From NCBI RefSeq assembly GCF_000312425.1, contig NZ_HE997181.1:5007788-5071787 (forward strand): 64,000 nt of DNA, in the 5' to 3' direction. The notes under the pieces are model-generated. The model did no database searches. It saw nothing but the letters and a program-made list of their open reading frames with translations, and was not told the DNA's origin. The position numbers and the translations under genes were made by a program. This DNA is from Reyranella massiliensis 521. GTDB taxonomy: Bacteria > Pseudomonadota > Alphaproteobacteria > Reyranellales > Reyranellaceae. Shown one piece after another: positions 36,470-46,857 of the stretch; positions within the stretch are counted from its first letter, which is position 1; every line of letters starts with the position of its first letter.

Positions 36470-37218
36470 CCTCCTGGCAGGCTCTGGCCGACGAGGCGGC
36501 GCGCTGGCGCGATGCGGGGCGCACGGCCGACCTCTGGTGGCGCGACGACGACGCGGCGGATGTCGATCCTGCCTTGGATCGTCTGCTGGCCATCCAGCGC
36601 GACACGGCCGCCCCGCTCGCCCTGGCCGTCGTGCCGGCGCGTGCCACGGCGGCACTGGCGCAACGGCTGGCCGGTGAGCCGGGCATCGATGTGCTGCAGC
36701 ACGGCTATGCCCACCTGAATCATGCCGCGCCGCCCGACAAGAAGATCGAACTCGGGCTGCAGCGACCCGCGATGATCGTGCTGGGCGAACTCGGCACCGG
36801 CTGGATGGCCCTGGAGCGGCTGTTCGCGGCGCAGGCCCTGCCGGTCATGGTCCCGCCATGGAACCGCATCGCCGACATCCTGGTGCCGACCCTGCCGGAG
36901 ATCGGCTATCGCGGTCTGTCGACCTTCGGCCCCCGCAAGCGCGCCCAGCCGGTGCGCGGGTTTCTTCAGGTTAACACCCATATCGACCTGATCGACTGGA
37001 AGGCCGGCGGCGGCTTCGTCGGCGAGGATGCCGCTCTCGCTATCCTGGTCGAAGCGCTTGGGCGCTCGCGCCGCGGCGATGGCGAGCCGATAGGTCTGCT
37101 CAGTCATCATCTTGCGATGGACGGCCGGGCTTGGGATTTCCTAAGGTCGGTTTTGGAAGCAACAAAAACGACGCAAGGGCTGTGTGTTCGCGCGGCGCGC
37201 GAGCTTTTCGCGTCGTGA
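36466..37218 (+). CDS. Polysaccharide deacetylase-like protein
   Basis: A 250-residue protein related to NodB-type deacetylases. The metal-binding Asp pair appears as DLWWRDDDAAD (residues 22-32), and the His site as VLQHGYAHLNH. MVPPWNRI matches motif 3 and LLSHHLAMDG the last catalytic histidine. It lacks a signal peptide, so it may act on a cytosolic sugar intermediate. It is the last of six overlapping or nearly contiguous glycan genes. Confidence 0.82.
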   Translation: MTSWQALADEAARWRDAGRTADLWWRDDDAADVDPALDRLLAIQRDTAAPLALAVVPARATAALAQRLAGEPGIDVLQHGYAHLNHAAPPDKKIELGLQRPAMIVLGELGTGWMALERLFAAQALPVMVPPWNRIADILVPTLPEIGYRGLSTFGPRKRAQPVRGFLQVNTHIDLIDWKAGGGFVGEDAALAILVEALGRSRRGDGEPIGLLSHHLAMDGRAWDFLRSVLEATKTTQGLCVRAARELFAS

Positions 37219-37243
37219 GCGTTCAATCAGGGGAGGAGCGCGG

Positions 37244-37746
37244 GTGAGTTCTGCCGATCTGCGCTATCCGCGCCCGACAATCATGGCGGACTATGCGCGC
37301 GCCGGCATCGGCGTGCTGCTGTGCGGTGCGCCGCTTCTGCTGCTCGAAGTCAACTATTGGCTGGCCGCGATCCTGGGCGCCGGTTTCGCGCTCTTCGCAT
37401 TGTTTCTCCTGCGCACGGCGCTTCGACATCGCACCCGCTATGTGTTGGGGCCCGACACGCTCTGTGCCGATGGCCCTGCCGGCACGCTGGTCGAATGGAG
37501 CCGTCTCGACCGGATGAAGCTCAGTTATTTCTCGACCAAACGCGATCGGTCGGACGGCTGGATGCAGCTCGCCATCGGCTCGACGAACGGGCGGCTGATA
37601 AAGGTCGATTCCTCCCTCGACGGCTTTCACGATATTGTCGAGCGGGCGGCACGTGCAGCCGAGGCGACGGGGGTGACGTTGAGTGACGCGACACGCGCGA
37701 ATTTGCGGGCGATGGGGATCGTGGTGGCGGGTCAGGAAGAATCGGT

Positions 37747-37750
<4 letters not shown>
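37244..37750 (+). CDS. Membrane protein with PH-like domain, unknown function
   Basis: A 168-residue protein starting at GTG with a GGGAGGAG ribosome site. Two adjacent TM helices (about residues 22-38 and 42-60, GIGVLLCGAPLLLLEVNYWLAA and GFALFALFLLRTAL) are followed by a soluble domain (RYVLGPDTLCADGPAG, RLDRMKLSYFSTKRDRSDGW, LIKVDSSLDGFHDIVERA) that looks like a bacterial PH-type domain. I do not recognise a specific family. It overlaps the peptide-transporter ATPase gene as ATGA. Confidence 0.72.
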
Positions 37751-39705
<1,955 letters not shown>

Positions 39706-39707
39706 GC

Positions 39708-40706
39708 ATGTTGCGCTTCATCGTCCGCCGCGTGCTGCTGATGATCCCGACCCTGTTCGTGATCAGCGCGCTCGTCTACTTCATCATCGACCTGCCGCCG
39801 GGCGACTGCGTTTCCTCGCAGATCGACGAGTTGCTGGCGCGCGGCGACGCCGATGCGCATCAGCGCGCCGACGAGCTGCGCGAGCTTTACGGCCTCAATA
39901 TGCCACTCTGGCAGCGCTATCTGAGCTGGGTCAGCGGCATCTTCCGCTGGGATTTCGGCCTGTCCTGCCAGGATACCGTGCCGGTGGCCGACCTGATCGG
40001 CGAGCGGCTGACGCTCACCATCATCATGGAAACCAGCACGATCGCCTTCATCTGGATCGTGTCCTTCCTGATCGGCACCTATGCCGCCACGCACCAGTAC
40101 AAGCTCGGCGACTATGTCGCCTCCTTCATCGGCTTCATCGGGCTCGCCATCCCGAACTTCCTGCTGGCGCTGGTGCTGCTCTACGTCGGCAAGGTCTATT
40201 TCGGACTGTCGATCGGCGGCCTGATGGATCCCGAGTACATCGACAAGCCGCTGAGCTGGGGCAAGGTCGTGTCGGTCATGCAGCATCTGATCATTCCGGT
40301 GATCGTGATCGGCATGTCGGGGACCGCCGGCATGATCCGCCGCCTGCGCGCCAATCTGCTCGACGAACTGCAGAAGCAATATGTCGTCACCGGCCGCGCC
40401 AAGGGCCTGCCTCCCATGAAGCTCCTGGTGAAATACCCGCTGCGCCATTCGCTGAACCCGTTCGTGGCCGACATCGGCGGCCTGTTGCCCGACGTCATTT
40501 CGGGGTCGGTCATCGTCTCGGTCGTGCTGTCGCTTCCCACGACCGGCCCGATGCTGCTGGGCGCGCTCAAGACCCAGGACGTCAACCTCGCGGCCACCTT
40601 CCTGCTGTTCGTGGCGGCTCTCACCGTGATCGGCATGCTGATTTCGGACCTGGCGCTGGCCGCTCTCGACCCGCGTATCCGCTTCGGCGCGACTTCGGAG
40701 AAGTGA
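39708..40706 (+). CDS. Peptide ABC transporter permease, DppB/YejB type
   Basis: A 332-residue inner-membrane permease. The N-terminus MLRFIVRRVLLMIPTLFVISALVYF is the DppB hallmark. About six TM helices follow, with the EAA coupling motif around GRAKGLPPMKLLVKYPLRHSLNPF. It starts 2 bp after the ATPase stop and pairs with the next gene. It would form the inner half of a peptide or oligosaccharide importer. Confidence 0.92.
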   Translation: MLRFIVRRVLLMIPTLFVISALVYFIIDLPPGDCVSSQIDELLARGDADAHQRADELRELYGLNMPLWQRYLSWVSGIFRWDFGLSCQDTVPVADLIGERLTLTIIMETSTIAFIWIVSFLIGTYAATHQYKLGDYVASFIGFIGLAIPNFLLALVLLYVGKVYFGLSIGGLMDPEYIDKPLSWGKVVSVMQHLIIPVIVIGMSGTAGMIRRLRANLLDELQKQYVVTGRAKGLPPMKLLVKYPLRHSLNPFVADIGGLLPDVISGSVIVSVVLSLPTTGPMLLGALKTQDVNLAATFLLFVAALTVIGMLISDLALAALDPRIRFGATSEK

Positions 40707-40713
40707 GCCGGAC

Positions 40714-41895
40714 ATGACCGATATCACCCCCAATTCCAACCCGCCGCGCCGCACGCCGCACTTCGTCAGCCAGGAGCCGTGGGATCCCTACGTCTCCGAG
40801 CGCCTGACCAAGGAGCAGGAACGCTACTACATGGCGGGCCAGTGGAAGCTGATGTGGTGGCGCTTCCGCCGCCACCGGCCGGCCGTCGTCTCCGCGATTT
40901 TCCTGGCGCTGATGTACTTTTCCACGCTCATCAGCGAGTGGATCGCGCCCTACGACCTGCACACGCGCAATTCGCGCTACATCTTCGCAGCCCCCCAATC
41001 CGTGCATCTCTTCCACGAGGGCAGGTTCATGGGGCCGTTCGTCTACGGCCTGAAGATGGAACGCGATCCGGCGACCCTGCAGCGGGTCTATTCGCCCGAT
41101 ACGACCAAGCCGCAGCAGCTGCGCTTCTTCTGTCTCGGCGAGCGCTACGAATTCTGGGGCCTGATCGAAGGCCGCTTCCACCTCGTCTGTCCGCCGGAGG
41201 ACGGGACGTTCTTCTGGCTGGGGACCGACCGGCTGGGGCGCGACATGTTCAGTCGCATCGTCTACGCGGCGCGAATCTCCCTCACCATCGGCATCATCGG
41301 CATTTCGCTCTCCTTTGCTCTTGCGCTCATACTGGGAGGGCTCGCCGGTTACTATGGCGGTTGGGTCGACAGCGTCGTGCAGCGCATCACCGAGATCATC
41401 AAGAGCTTCCCGCATCTGCCGCTGTGGCTGGCGCTGTCGGCGGCATTGCCCGTCACCTGGTCGCCGCTGCTGATCTATTTTGGCATCACGCTGATCCTGG
41501 CGCTGCTCGACTGGCCGGGCCTCGGCCGCGCGGTACGCTCCAAGCTCCTGTCCCTGCGCGAGGAGGACTATGCGGCGGCCGCCCAGATGATGGGCGCCAA
41601 GCCGGCCCGCATCATCGGCCGTCATCTGCTGCCGGGCTTCATGAGCCATCTCATCGCTTCGGCCACGCTGTCGATCCCCTCGATGATCCTGGCGGAAACG
41701 GCGCTCTCCTTCCTGGGCCTCGGCCTGCGACCGCCCATCACGTCGTGGGGCGTGCTGTTGAACGAGGCGACCGACATCAACGTCGTTGCGGTAAACTGGT
41801 GGCTGATGCTGCCGGTGGTGCCGGTGATTCTGGTGATCCTGGCCTATCAGTTCATGGGCGACGGCATGAGGGACGCTGCGGATCCTTACGCCTGA
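40714..41895 (+). CDS. Peptide ABC transporter permease, DppC/YejE type
   Basis: A 393-residue permease. A cytosolic N-tail and TM1 (RPAVVSAIFLALMYFSTLI) lead to an enlarged periplasmic segment of about 100 residues containing IAPYDLHTRNSRYIF and LIEGRFHLVCPPEDGTFF. The standard GTDRLGRDMFSRIVYAARISL start of the transport domain and the EAA loop (AAAQMMGAKPARIIGRHLLPG) come next. The long loop is like that of YejE-type permeases. No solute-binding protein gene is linked, so the receptor must be encoded elsewhere. Confidence 0.92.
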   Translation: MTDITPNSNPPRRTPHFVSQEPWDPYVSERLTKEQERYYMAGQWKLMWWRFRRHRPAVVSAIFLALMYFSTLISEWIAPYDLHTRNSRYIFAAPQSVHLFHEGRFMGPFVYGLKMERDPATLQRVYSPDTTKPQQLRFFCLGERYEFWGLIEGRFHLVCPPEDGTFFWLGTDRLGRDMFSRIVYAARISLTIGIIGISLSFALALILGGLAGYYGGWVDSVVQRITEIIKSFPHLPLWLALSAALPVTWSPLLIYFGITLILALLDWPGLGRAVRSKLLSLREEDYAAAAQMMGAKPARIIGRHLLPGFMSHLIASATLSIPSMILAETALSFLGLGLRPPITSWGVLLNEATDINVVAVNWWLMLPVVPVILVILAYQFMGDGMRDAADPYA

Positions 41896-42000
41896 GTGCG
41901 GTGCACGCAGGCGTGGCGGACGGCTGGGGGCCGCAATCGGTCCCGGAGGGCCCGCACTGCCGAATGGATGCAGGTTGGGGCGAGCCGAATCCTCAATGCC

Positions 42001-42028
42001 TTGAGATTCCTGTCTTTTTCCCTACATT
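42001..42028 (+). promoter_or_regulatory. Possible promoter of an intergenic RNA
   Basis: TTGAGA (42001-42006) and TACATT (42023-42028) are separated by 16 bp in the gap after dppC. The match to sigma70 consensus is moderate. It is reported because a structured, terminated region without a reading frame lies just downstream. Confidence 0.3.
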
Positions 42029-42033
42029 TCCCA

Positions 42034-42213
42034 TCGCAGCGAGTGTGATTAAAAAATCACAGTCTTGCCCCATTTGGGTCTAGCGACCGCCATGGGGGGG
42101 TTCCATCTTCCTCTTGTATCTCCCCCGAACGTGGTCCCCCCAAAGCCACGTTCTAGCCTCTTCGGAGGCGCTTAGGCCGTCATCTCACTCTCCCCCGAGA
42201 TGACGGCCTTTTT
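42034..42213 (+). ncRNA. Candidate small RNA with C-rich loops (upstream of ccmA)
   Basis: The 345-bp gap between dppC and ccmA has no convincing gene but has ordered RNA structure. It starts with a 7-bp stem (42044-42050 with 42055-42061). A second stem AACGTGG/CCACGTT (42128-42134, 42146-42152) has the loop UCCCCCCAAAG. A third, 13-bp stem has the loop ACUCUCCCCC and a U tract. C-runs occur at 42122-42126, 42136-42141 and 42192-42196, two of them in loops. This is the layout of anti-Shine-Dalgarno small RNAs in alphaproteobacteria. It could instead be a structured dppC 3' end. Confidence 0.4.
42044..42061. repeat. Short AT-rich inverted repeat
   Basis: TGTGATT-AAAA-AATCACA is a perfect 7-bp inverted repeat around a 4-base centre in the dppC-ccmA gap. 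It could be an operator for a dimeric regulator or the first hairpin of the candidate RNA. No T tract follows, so it is not a terminator. Confidence 0.5.
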
Positions 42214-42218
42214 CTTTT
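42174..42218 (+). terminator. Rho-independent terminator before ccmA
   Basis: The perfect 13-bp stem AGGCCGTCATCTC (42174-42186) pairs with 42197-42209 around a 10-nt C-rich loop, followed by TTTTT C TTTT. It ends just 23 bp before the ccmA start, so it closes the peptide transporter transcript or the candidate RNA. Confidence 0.92.
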
Positions 42219-42240
42219 CCCCGTGCTACCACGGCGCGTC

Positions 42241-42861
42241 ATGGCGCCTCCCTCCCTCGAAATCGATGGTCTGGCCTGCCGGCGCGGCGGCAGGCGCGTG
42301 TTCGATCGCCTGTCCTTCGGACTGGGCGAAGGCGAACTACTGGCGCTGACCGGTCGCAACGGCAGCGGCAAGACCACTCTGCTGCGGGCCCTGGCGGGCC
42401 TGGTCCGGCCCGATGCCGGCACGGTGCGATGGTGTGGCGCCGATGTGGCCGACGATCCCGAGGCCTGGCGCGGCAGGCTCGCATGGCTCGGCCACCTCGA
42501 CGGACTGAAGGGCGATCTGTCGGTGGCCGAGAACCTGCTCGTCGCCGAGCGGTTGCGCGGCGGCTCGGCGGACAATCTCGATGGGGCCCTGCTTGCCTTC
42601 GATCTCGGCGCACTCGCAGGCCGGGCGGTGCGGACGTTGTCGGCCGGCCAGCGCCGCCGTACGGCGCTGGCGCGGATCGTCCTGTCCGCGGCCCCGCTCT
42701 GGCTGCTCGACGAGCCGCTGAACGCGCTGGACGTGCCGGCGCAGCAGGCTTTTCGCGCCGCTCTGCAAAGACATCTCGCCGCCGGCGGGCTTGCCATTGC
42801 CGCTACCCATGCGGAGCTGGGTGTGAACGGCGCCCGAACCTTGGAGCTGGGGCGCGCATGA
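42241..42861 (+). CDS. ccmA: Haem exporter ATPase CcmA
   Basis: A 206-residue ABC ATPase of the CcmABCD complex, which releases holo-CcmE during cytochrome c maturation. Walker A (GRNGSGKTTLLRALAGL), signature (LSAGQRRRTALARI), Walker B (LWLLDEPLNALD) and the switch His (AATHAELG) are all present. The ATG at 42241 is first of a continuous ccm cluster, and the stop overlaps ccmB as ATGA. Confidence 0.95.
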   Translation: MAPPSLEIDGLACRRGGRRVFDRLSFGLGEGELLALTGRNGSGKTTLLRALAGLVRPDAGTVRWCGADVADDPEAWRGRLAWLGHLDGLKGDLSVAENLLVAERLRGGSADNLDGALLAFDLGALAGRAVRTLSAGQRRRTALARIVLSAAPLWLLDEPLNALDVPAQQAFRAALQRHLAAGGLAIAATHAELGVNGARTLELGRA

Positions 42862-43523
42862 ACGGTTTCACGGCCTTGCTGGCGCGAGACTTGCGCCTCG
42901 TCTGGCGGCGTCCCGGCGATGTCGGCGTCGTGCTGGCCTTCTTCGTCGTGGCGGTCGTGCTCTTTCCTCTGGGCATCGGACCGGAGACCAACACCCTGCA
43001 GCGCATTGCGGCAGGCGTGCTCTGGTGCGCGGCGCTGTTCGCGGCGCTGCTGTCGCTCGAACGGCTGTTCGCGGCCGACTATGAGGACGGCACGCTCGAT
43101 CTCCTGCTGCTGGCGCCGTGGCCGCTCGAGCTGGCGGCGCTCGCGAAATGCACCTCTCACTGGATCGTGACCGGCCTGCCCCTCAGCCTCCTGGCGCCAG
43201 TGCTGGGCGTCGCCTTCGGGCTCGATGGCGACAGTCTGCTGGCCCTGTTTGGAACCCTGCTGATCGGCACGCCGACCCTGTCGTTGATTGGCGGGCTGGC
43301 GGCGGCCCTGACGCTCGGGGCGCGCAAATCCGGCGCTCTATTGGCCCTCCTGGCGTTGCCGCTCTGCGTGCCAACCCTGATTTTCGGCGCCGGCGCCGTC
43401 GAAACCCTGGCGGCGGGCGAGGGACTTTGGACCCATCTTGCGATCCTGGGGGCGCTGGCGCTGGTCGCGCTGGCGACGACCCCGTGGGCGATTGCCGCGG
43501 CCTTGCGGCAAGCCGGGGAATAG
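42858..43523 (+). CDS. ccmB: Haem exporter membrane protein CcmB
   Basis: A 221-residue membrane protein with six TM helices, the permease subunit that partners CcmA. The N-terminus (FTALLARDLRLVWRRPGD) and the DYEDGTLDLLLLAPWPLELAALAK loop are characteristic of CcmB. ATGA-coupled to ccmA. Confidence 0.95.
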   Translation: MNGFTALLARDLRLVWRRPGDVGVVLAFFVVAVVLFPLGIGPETNTLQRIAAGVLWCAALFAALLSLERLFAADYEDGTLDLLLLAPWPLELAALAKCTSHWIVTGLPLSLLAPVLGVAFGLDGDSLLALFGTLLIGTPTLSLIGGLAAALTLGARKSGALLALLALPLCVPTLIFGAGAVETLAAGEGLWTHLAILGALALVALATTPWAIAAALRQAGE

Positions 43524-43565
43524 ACAAAAGACCAGCCAAGCCAGAAACAAGGGCGGGACAAAGCC

Positions 43566-44300
43566 ATGGCCGACCTGCATTTCCTCGCCAACCCCGCGCG
43601 CTTCCGCCGCTTCAGCCAGCGCGTGCTGCCGGGCCTCGGCTTCGCCACGGTGCTGATGCTGGCCTTTGGCCTCTACATGGCGTTCTTCGTGGCCCCGGTG
43701 GACTACCAGCAGGGCCAGACCGTGCGCATCATGTTCCTGCACGTGCCCTCCGCCTGGCTGTCGATGGGAGGCTATGCGCTGCTGGCCGGCCTCGGCGCTT
43801 CGCTGCTGGTGTGGCGTCATCCGCTCGCCGCCCTGATGGCGCGGGCGGCCGCACCCGTGGGGGCGAGCTTTGCGGCCGTGTGCCTGCTCACCGGCTCCCT
43901 GTGGGGACGGCCGATGTGGGGCACTTACTGGGTGTGGGATGCGCGGCTGACGTCGATGCTCCTGCTCTTCTTCCTCTATCTCGGCCATATCGCCTTGAGC
44001 CGCGCCTACGACGAGCCGGAGCGCGGCGATCGTTCCGCCGCCATCCTGGCGCTGGTCGGCGTCATCAACCTGCCGATCATCAAGTTCTCCGTCGATTGGT
44101 GGAACACCCTGCACCAGCCGGCGTCGGTGACGCGTCTCGATGCGCCCGCGATCCACAATTCGATCCTGATTCCGCTCATCTGGATGGCGGTGTCGCTGCT
44201 CTTTCTGTTCATCTTCCTGGTGCTGGTGCGGACAGAGACGGAGATCGACCGGCGCCGCCTTGAGAATGCCGCCGTGCAGGAAGAGGAAGCAGCGGCATGA
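43566..44300 (+). CDS. ccmC: Haem-handling protein CcmC
   Basis: A 244-residue membrane protein that loads haem onto CcmE. It has the tryptophan-rich haem-handling motif WGTYWVWDARLTS and the conserved flanking histidines (FLHVPSAW, VDWWNTLHQPASV). Six TM helices are visible. ATGA overlap with ccmD. Confidence 0.97.
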   Translation: MADLHFLANPARFRRFSQRVLPGLGFATVLMLAFGLYMAFFVAPVDYQQGQTVRIMFLHVPSAWLSMGGYALLAGLGASLLVWRHPLAALMARAAAPVGASFAAVCLLTGSLWGRPMWGTYWVWDARLTSMLLLFFLYLGHIALSRAYDEPERGDRSAAILALVGVINLPIIKFSVDWWNTLHQPASVTRLDAPAIHNSILIPLIWMAVSLLFLFIFLVLVRTETEIDRRRLENAAVQEEEAAA

Positions 44301-44437
44301 GCAACCACGCGGCCTTCATCCTCGCCTCCTATCTGGCGGCTTTCGCTATTCTGGGCGGGCTGGTCATCGCCTCGTTGAGCGCGCGAAGCAAAGTGCGTCG
44401 TGAGTTGGCGGCGCGCGGATTGGACAGAAAGCGATGA
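44297..44437 (+). CDS. ccmD: Haem exporter subunit CcmD
   Basis: A 46-residue single-TM protein ([20 protein letters not shown]), the small subunit that links CcmE to CcmABC. The Tyr within the TM start and the basic C-terminal tail ([17 protein letters not shown]) fit the family. Both ends overlap neighbouring genes as ATGA, which supports it as real despite its size. Confidence 0.93.
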   Translation: MSNHAAFILASYLAAFAILGGLVIASLSARSKVRRELAARGLDRKR

Positions 44438-44868
44438 CACCCAAACGCCGCCGCCTCTGGTTGTTGATCGGGTCGCTCGGGACGCTGGGCGTCGCGGCCG
44501 CTCTCGTGCTGTCGGCGCTGAACGACAATCTCGTCTTCTTCTATTCGCCGACGCAGGTTGCCGAGAAGAGCCTCGGGCCGGACCGTCGCTTCCGTCTGGG
44601 TGGCCTGGTCGAAGCGGGCAGCGTCCAGAAGGACGGCCAGGTCGTGCGTTTCACGGTCACCGACACGAACAAGACGATCGCCGTCGTCTATCGCGGCATC
44701 CTTCCCGATCTGTTTCGCGAGGGGCAGGGCGTGATTGCCGAAGGCGCCCTCGGCAGCGACGGCGTCTTCACCGCGCGCGAGGTCCTGGCCAAGCACGACG
44801 AGAACTACATGCCTCCCGAAGTCGCGAAGGCGATCAAGGAAGCGGGACAGTGGAAGGAACGTAAATGA
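44434..44868 (+). CDS. ccmE: Haem chaperone CcmE
   Basis: A 144-residue periplasmic haem chaperone anchored by one N-terminal TM helix ([22 protein letters not shown]). The OB-fold domain includes [13 protein letters not shown] and [19 protein letters not shown]. The covalent haem-binding motif is intact as [12 protein letters not shown], with the histidine that attaches haem and the tyrosine that co-ligates it. The stop lies inside a strong 13-bp hairpin that spans the ccmE-ccmF junction. Confidence 0.97.
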   Translation: MTPKRRRLWLLIGSLGTLGVAAALVLSALNDNLVFFYSPTQVAEKSLGPDRRFRLGGLVEAGSVQKDGQVVRFTVTDTNKTIAVVYRGILPDLFREGQGVIAEGALGSDGVFTAREVLAKHDENYMPPEVAKAIKEAGQWKERK

Positions 44869-44888
44869 TGCTCCGCATCATTTACGTT
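44858..44888 (+). repeat. Perfect hairpin at the ccmE-ccmF junction
   Basis: AACGTAAATGATG (44858-44870) pairs perfectly over 13 bp with 44876-44888 around a 5-nt loop (CTCCG). It includes the ccmE stop codon and ends 8 bp before the ccmF GTG start. No T tract follows, so it is not an intrinsic terminator. It may control translation or mRNA stability between the two genes. Confidence 0.8.
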
Positions 44889-44903
44889 GGTGCCTCGTGG
44901 TAG
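44865..44903 (+). other. Possible 12-codon coupling ORF before ccmF
   Basis: An ATG that overlaps the ccmE stop (ATGA) opens a short frame coding [12 protein letters not shown] and stopping at 44901-44903, so it overlaps the ccmF GTG start at 44897. The ccmF start has no good ribosome site of its own. Translation of this mini-frame could deliver ribosomes to it by coupling. It overlaps the hairpin described at 44858-44888. Confidence 0.35.
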
Positions 44904-46855
44904 CGGAGCTCGGCCACTTCGCGCTGATCCTGGCGCTGGCCGTGGCATTGGTTCAGGGAACCGTGCCGCTGATCGGCGCGTCGCGGAACGACGACCGGCT
45001 GATGGCGCTGGGTCGGACGGCGGCGCTGACACAGGCGTTCCTGGTCGTCCTGGCATTCGGCGCGCTGACGCAGGCCTATGTGACGTCCGACTTCTCCGTG
45101 GCCAACGTCGTCGCCAATTCGCACTCCGCCAAGCCGCTGCTCTACAAGATCTCCGGCGTGTGGGGGAACCACGAGGGCTCGATGCTCCTGTGGGCGCTGA
45201 TCCTCGCGCTGTTCGGTGCGGCGGTCGCGGTCTTCGGCGCAGGCCTGCCCGACACCCTGCGCAGCCGCGTGCTGGCCATCCAGGCGTTGATCGGAGTCGG
45301 CTTCCTCGCGTTCCTGCTGTTCACCTCGAACCCCTTCGAGCGCGTCTTTCCCGCGCCGGCCGACGGCAATGGCCTCAATCCGCTGCTGCAGGACCCCGGT
45401 CTCGCTTTCCATCCGCCGCTGCTCTACCTGGGCTATGTCGGCTTCTCCGTTACCTATGCCTTCGCCGTCGCCGCGCTCCTCGAGGGCCGTGTCGATGCGG
45501 CCTGGGCGCGCTGGGTGCGGCCGTGGACGCTTGCGGCCTGGTGCTTCCTGACCCTCGGCATCGCGCTGGGAAGCTGGTGGGCCTATTACATCCTCGGCTG
45601 GGGCGGCTTCTGGTTCTGGGATCCGGTCGAGAATGCGTCGCTGATGCCCTGGCTTGCCGGTACGGCGTTGCTGCACTCCGCCATCGTCGTGGAGAAGCGC
45701 GATGCGCTGAAGAGCTGGACGGTGCTGCTGGCGATCCTCGCCTTCTCGCTGTCGCTGCTGGGCACCTTCCTGGTGCGTTCCGGCGTGCTGACGTCGGTGC
45801 ATGCCTTCGCACAGGACCCGGCGCGCGGCCTCTACATCCTCGGCTTCCTGCTGACGGTGACGGGCGGCGGTCTCGCGCTCTACGCCTGGCGCGCGCCTCA
45901 GCTTCAGGGCGGCGGCCTGTTCCAGCCGATCAGTCGCGAAGGCGGGCTGATCCTGAACAACCTGCTGCTCTGCACCCTGACGGTCACCGTGCTGCTGGGG
46001 ACGCTCTATCCGCTGTTCCTCGACCTGTTGACCGGAGACAAGGTCTCGGTCGGTCCGCCCTTCTTCAACGCCACCTTCGTACCGATCTGCGCGCCGTTGT
46101 TCGCGGCCCTCTGTGTCGGCCCGTTCCTGGGCTGGAAGCGCGCCGAACTCTGGCCGGCCTTGATGAGGCTCCGCGTGGCCTTTGTCGTGGCTCTGGCGGC
46201 CGCGTTGATCGCCATGACGATGATCGACAGCCGCAGCACGCTCGCCGCACTGGCCTTCGGCTTCGGCGTCTGGCTGATCGTCGGCAGCCTGTGGGCGCTG
46301 GCGGATCGCCTCAAGCAGGGCACCTTGCGCACCACGCCGCGGGCGACGCTCGGCATGGTCATCGCGCACGCTTCGCTGGGCATCGTGGTGCTGGGGTCGG
46401 TCGCGACGTCCGCCTGGCACACCGAGGTGATGCAGACCATGAAGCCTGGCGACCGCCTTTCCTTTGCAGGCTATGCCGTCCAGCTCGACAGGATCGACCA
46501 GGTGCAGGGCCCCAACTACGTCGCCGAGCGGGCCACGCTCAACGTCACCGTCGGCGGCAAGCCCTACACCGTGCTCCAACCAGAGCGCCGGCTGTTTACG
46601 GTGCAGCGCCGCCAGGTCGCCGAGACGGCCATCCAGACCAACTTCCTGCGCGACTTCTATGCGACCCTGGGTGAGGGCGATCCCAGCCAGGGCTGGGTGA
46701 TCCGCCTCTATCTCAACCCGCTCGCGCCGTGGATCTGGCTGGGCGCGGCCTTCATGGCGTTCGGCGGCTTCGTTTCGTTGTCGGATCGGCGACTGAGGAT
46801 CGGCGCGCCGCGCAGCAGCAAGACACGCCGCCCGGCCGCGCAGCCCGCCGAATAG
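44897..46855 (+). CDS. ccmF: Cytochrome c haem lyase subunit CcmF
   Basis: A 652-residue membrane protein that ligates haem to apocytochrome c with CcmH. The haem-handling motif WGGFWFWDPVENASLMPWL is intact, as are conserved histidines (FHPPLLYLGYVG, VHAFAQDP). About 13-15 TM helices and a periplasmic domain near the C-terminus are seen. The protein begins VVAELGHFALILAL, matching the usual family start, so the GTG at 44897 is taken; no ATG is available in frame between ccmE and this point. Confidence 0.96.
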   Translation: MVAELGHFALILALAVALVQGTVPLIGASRNDDRLMALGRTAALTQAFLVVLAFGALTQAYVTSDFSVANVVANSHSAKPLLYKISGVWGNHEGSMLLWALILALFGAAVAVFGAGLPDTLRSRVLAIQALIGVGFLAFLLFTSNPFERVFPAPADGNGLNPLLQDPGLAFHPPLLYLGYVGFSVTYAFAVAALLEGRVDAAWARWVRPWTLAAWCFLTLGIALGSWWAYYILGWGGFWFWDPVENASLMPWLAGTALLHSAIVVEKRDALKSWTVLLAILAFSLSLLGTFLVRSGVLTSVHAFAQDPARGLYILGFLLTVTGGGLALYAWRAPQLQGGGLFQPISREGGLILNNLLLCTLTVTVLLGTLYPLFLDLLTGDKVSVGPPFFNATFVPICAPLFAALCVGPFLGWKRAELWPALMRLRVAFVVALAAALIAMTMIDSRSTLAALAFGFGVWLIVGSLWALADRLKQGTLRTTPRATLGMVIAHASLGIVVLGSVATSAWHTEVMQTMKPGDRLSFAGYAVQLDRIDQVQGPNYVAERATLNVTVGGKPYTVLQPERRLFTVQRRQVAETAIQTNFLRDFYATLGEGDPSQGWVIRLYLNPLAPWIWLGAAFMAFGGFVSLSDRRLRIGAPRSSKTRRPAAQPAE

Positions 46856-46857
46856 CG

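Noticed and set aside
34677-36686. 669-codon frame antisense to the glycosyltransferase genes
   Set aside because: Arg/Pro/Ser-rich composition typical of antisense GC-rich frames; overlaps four coupled genes.
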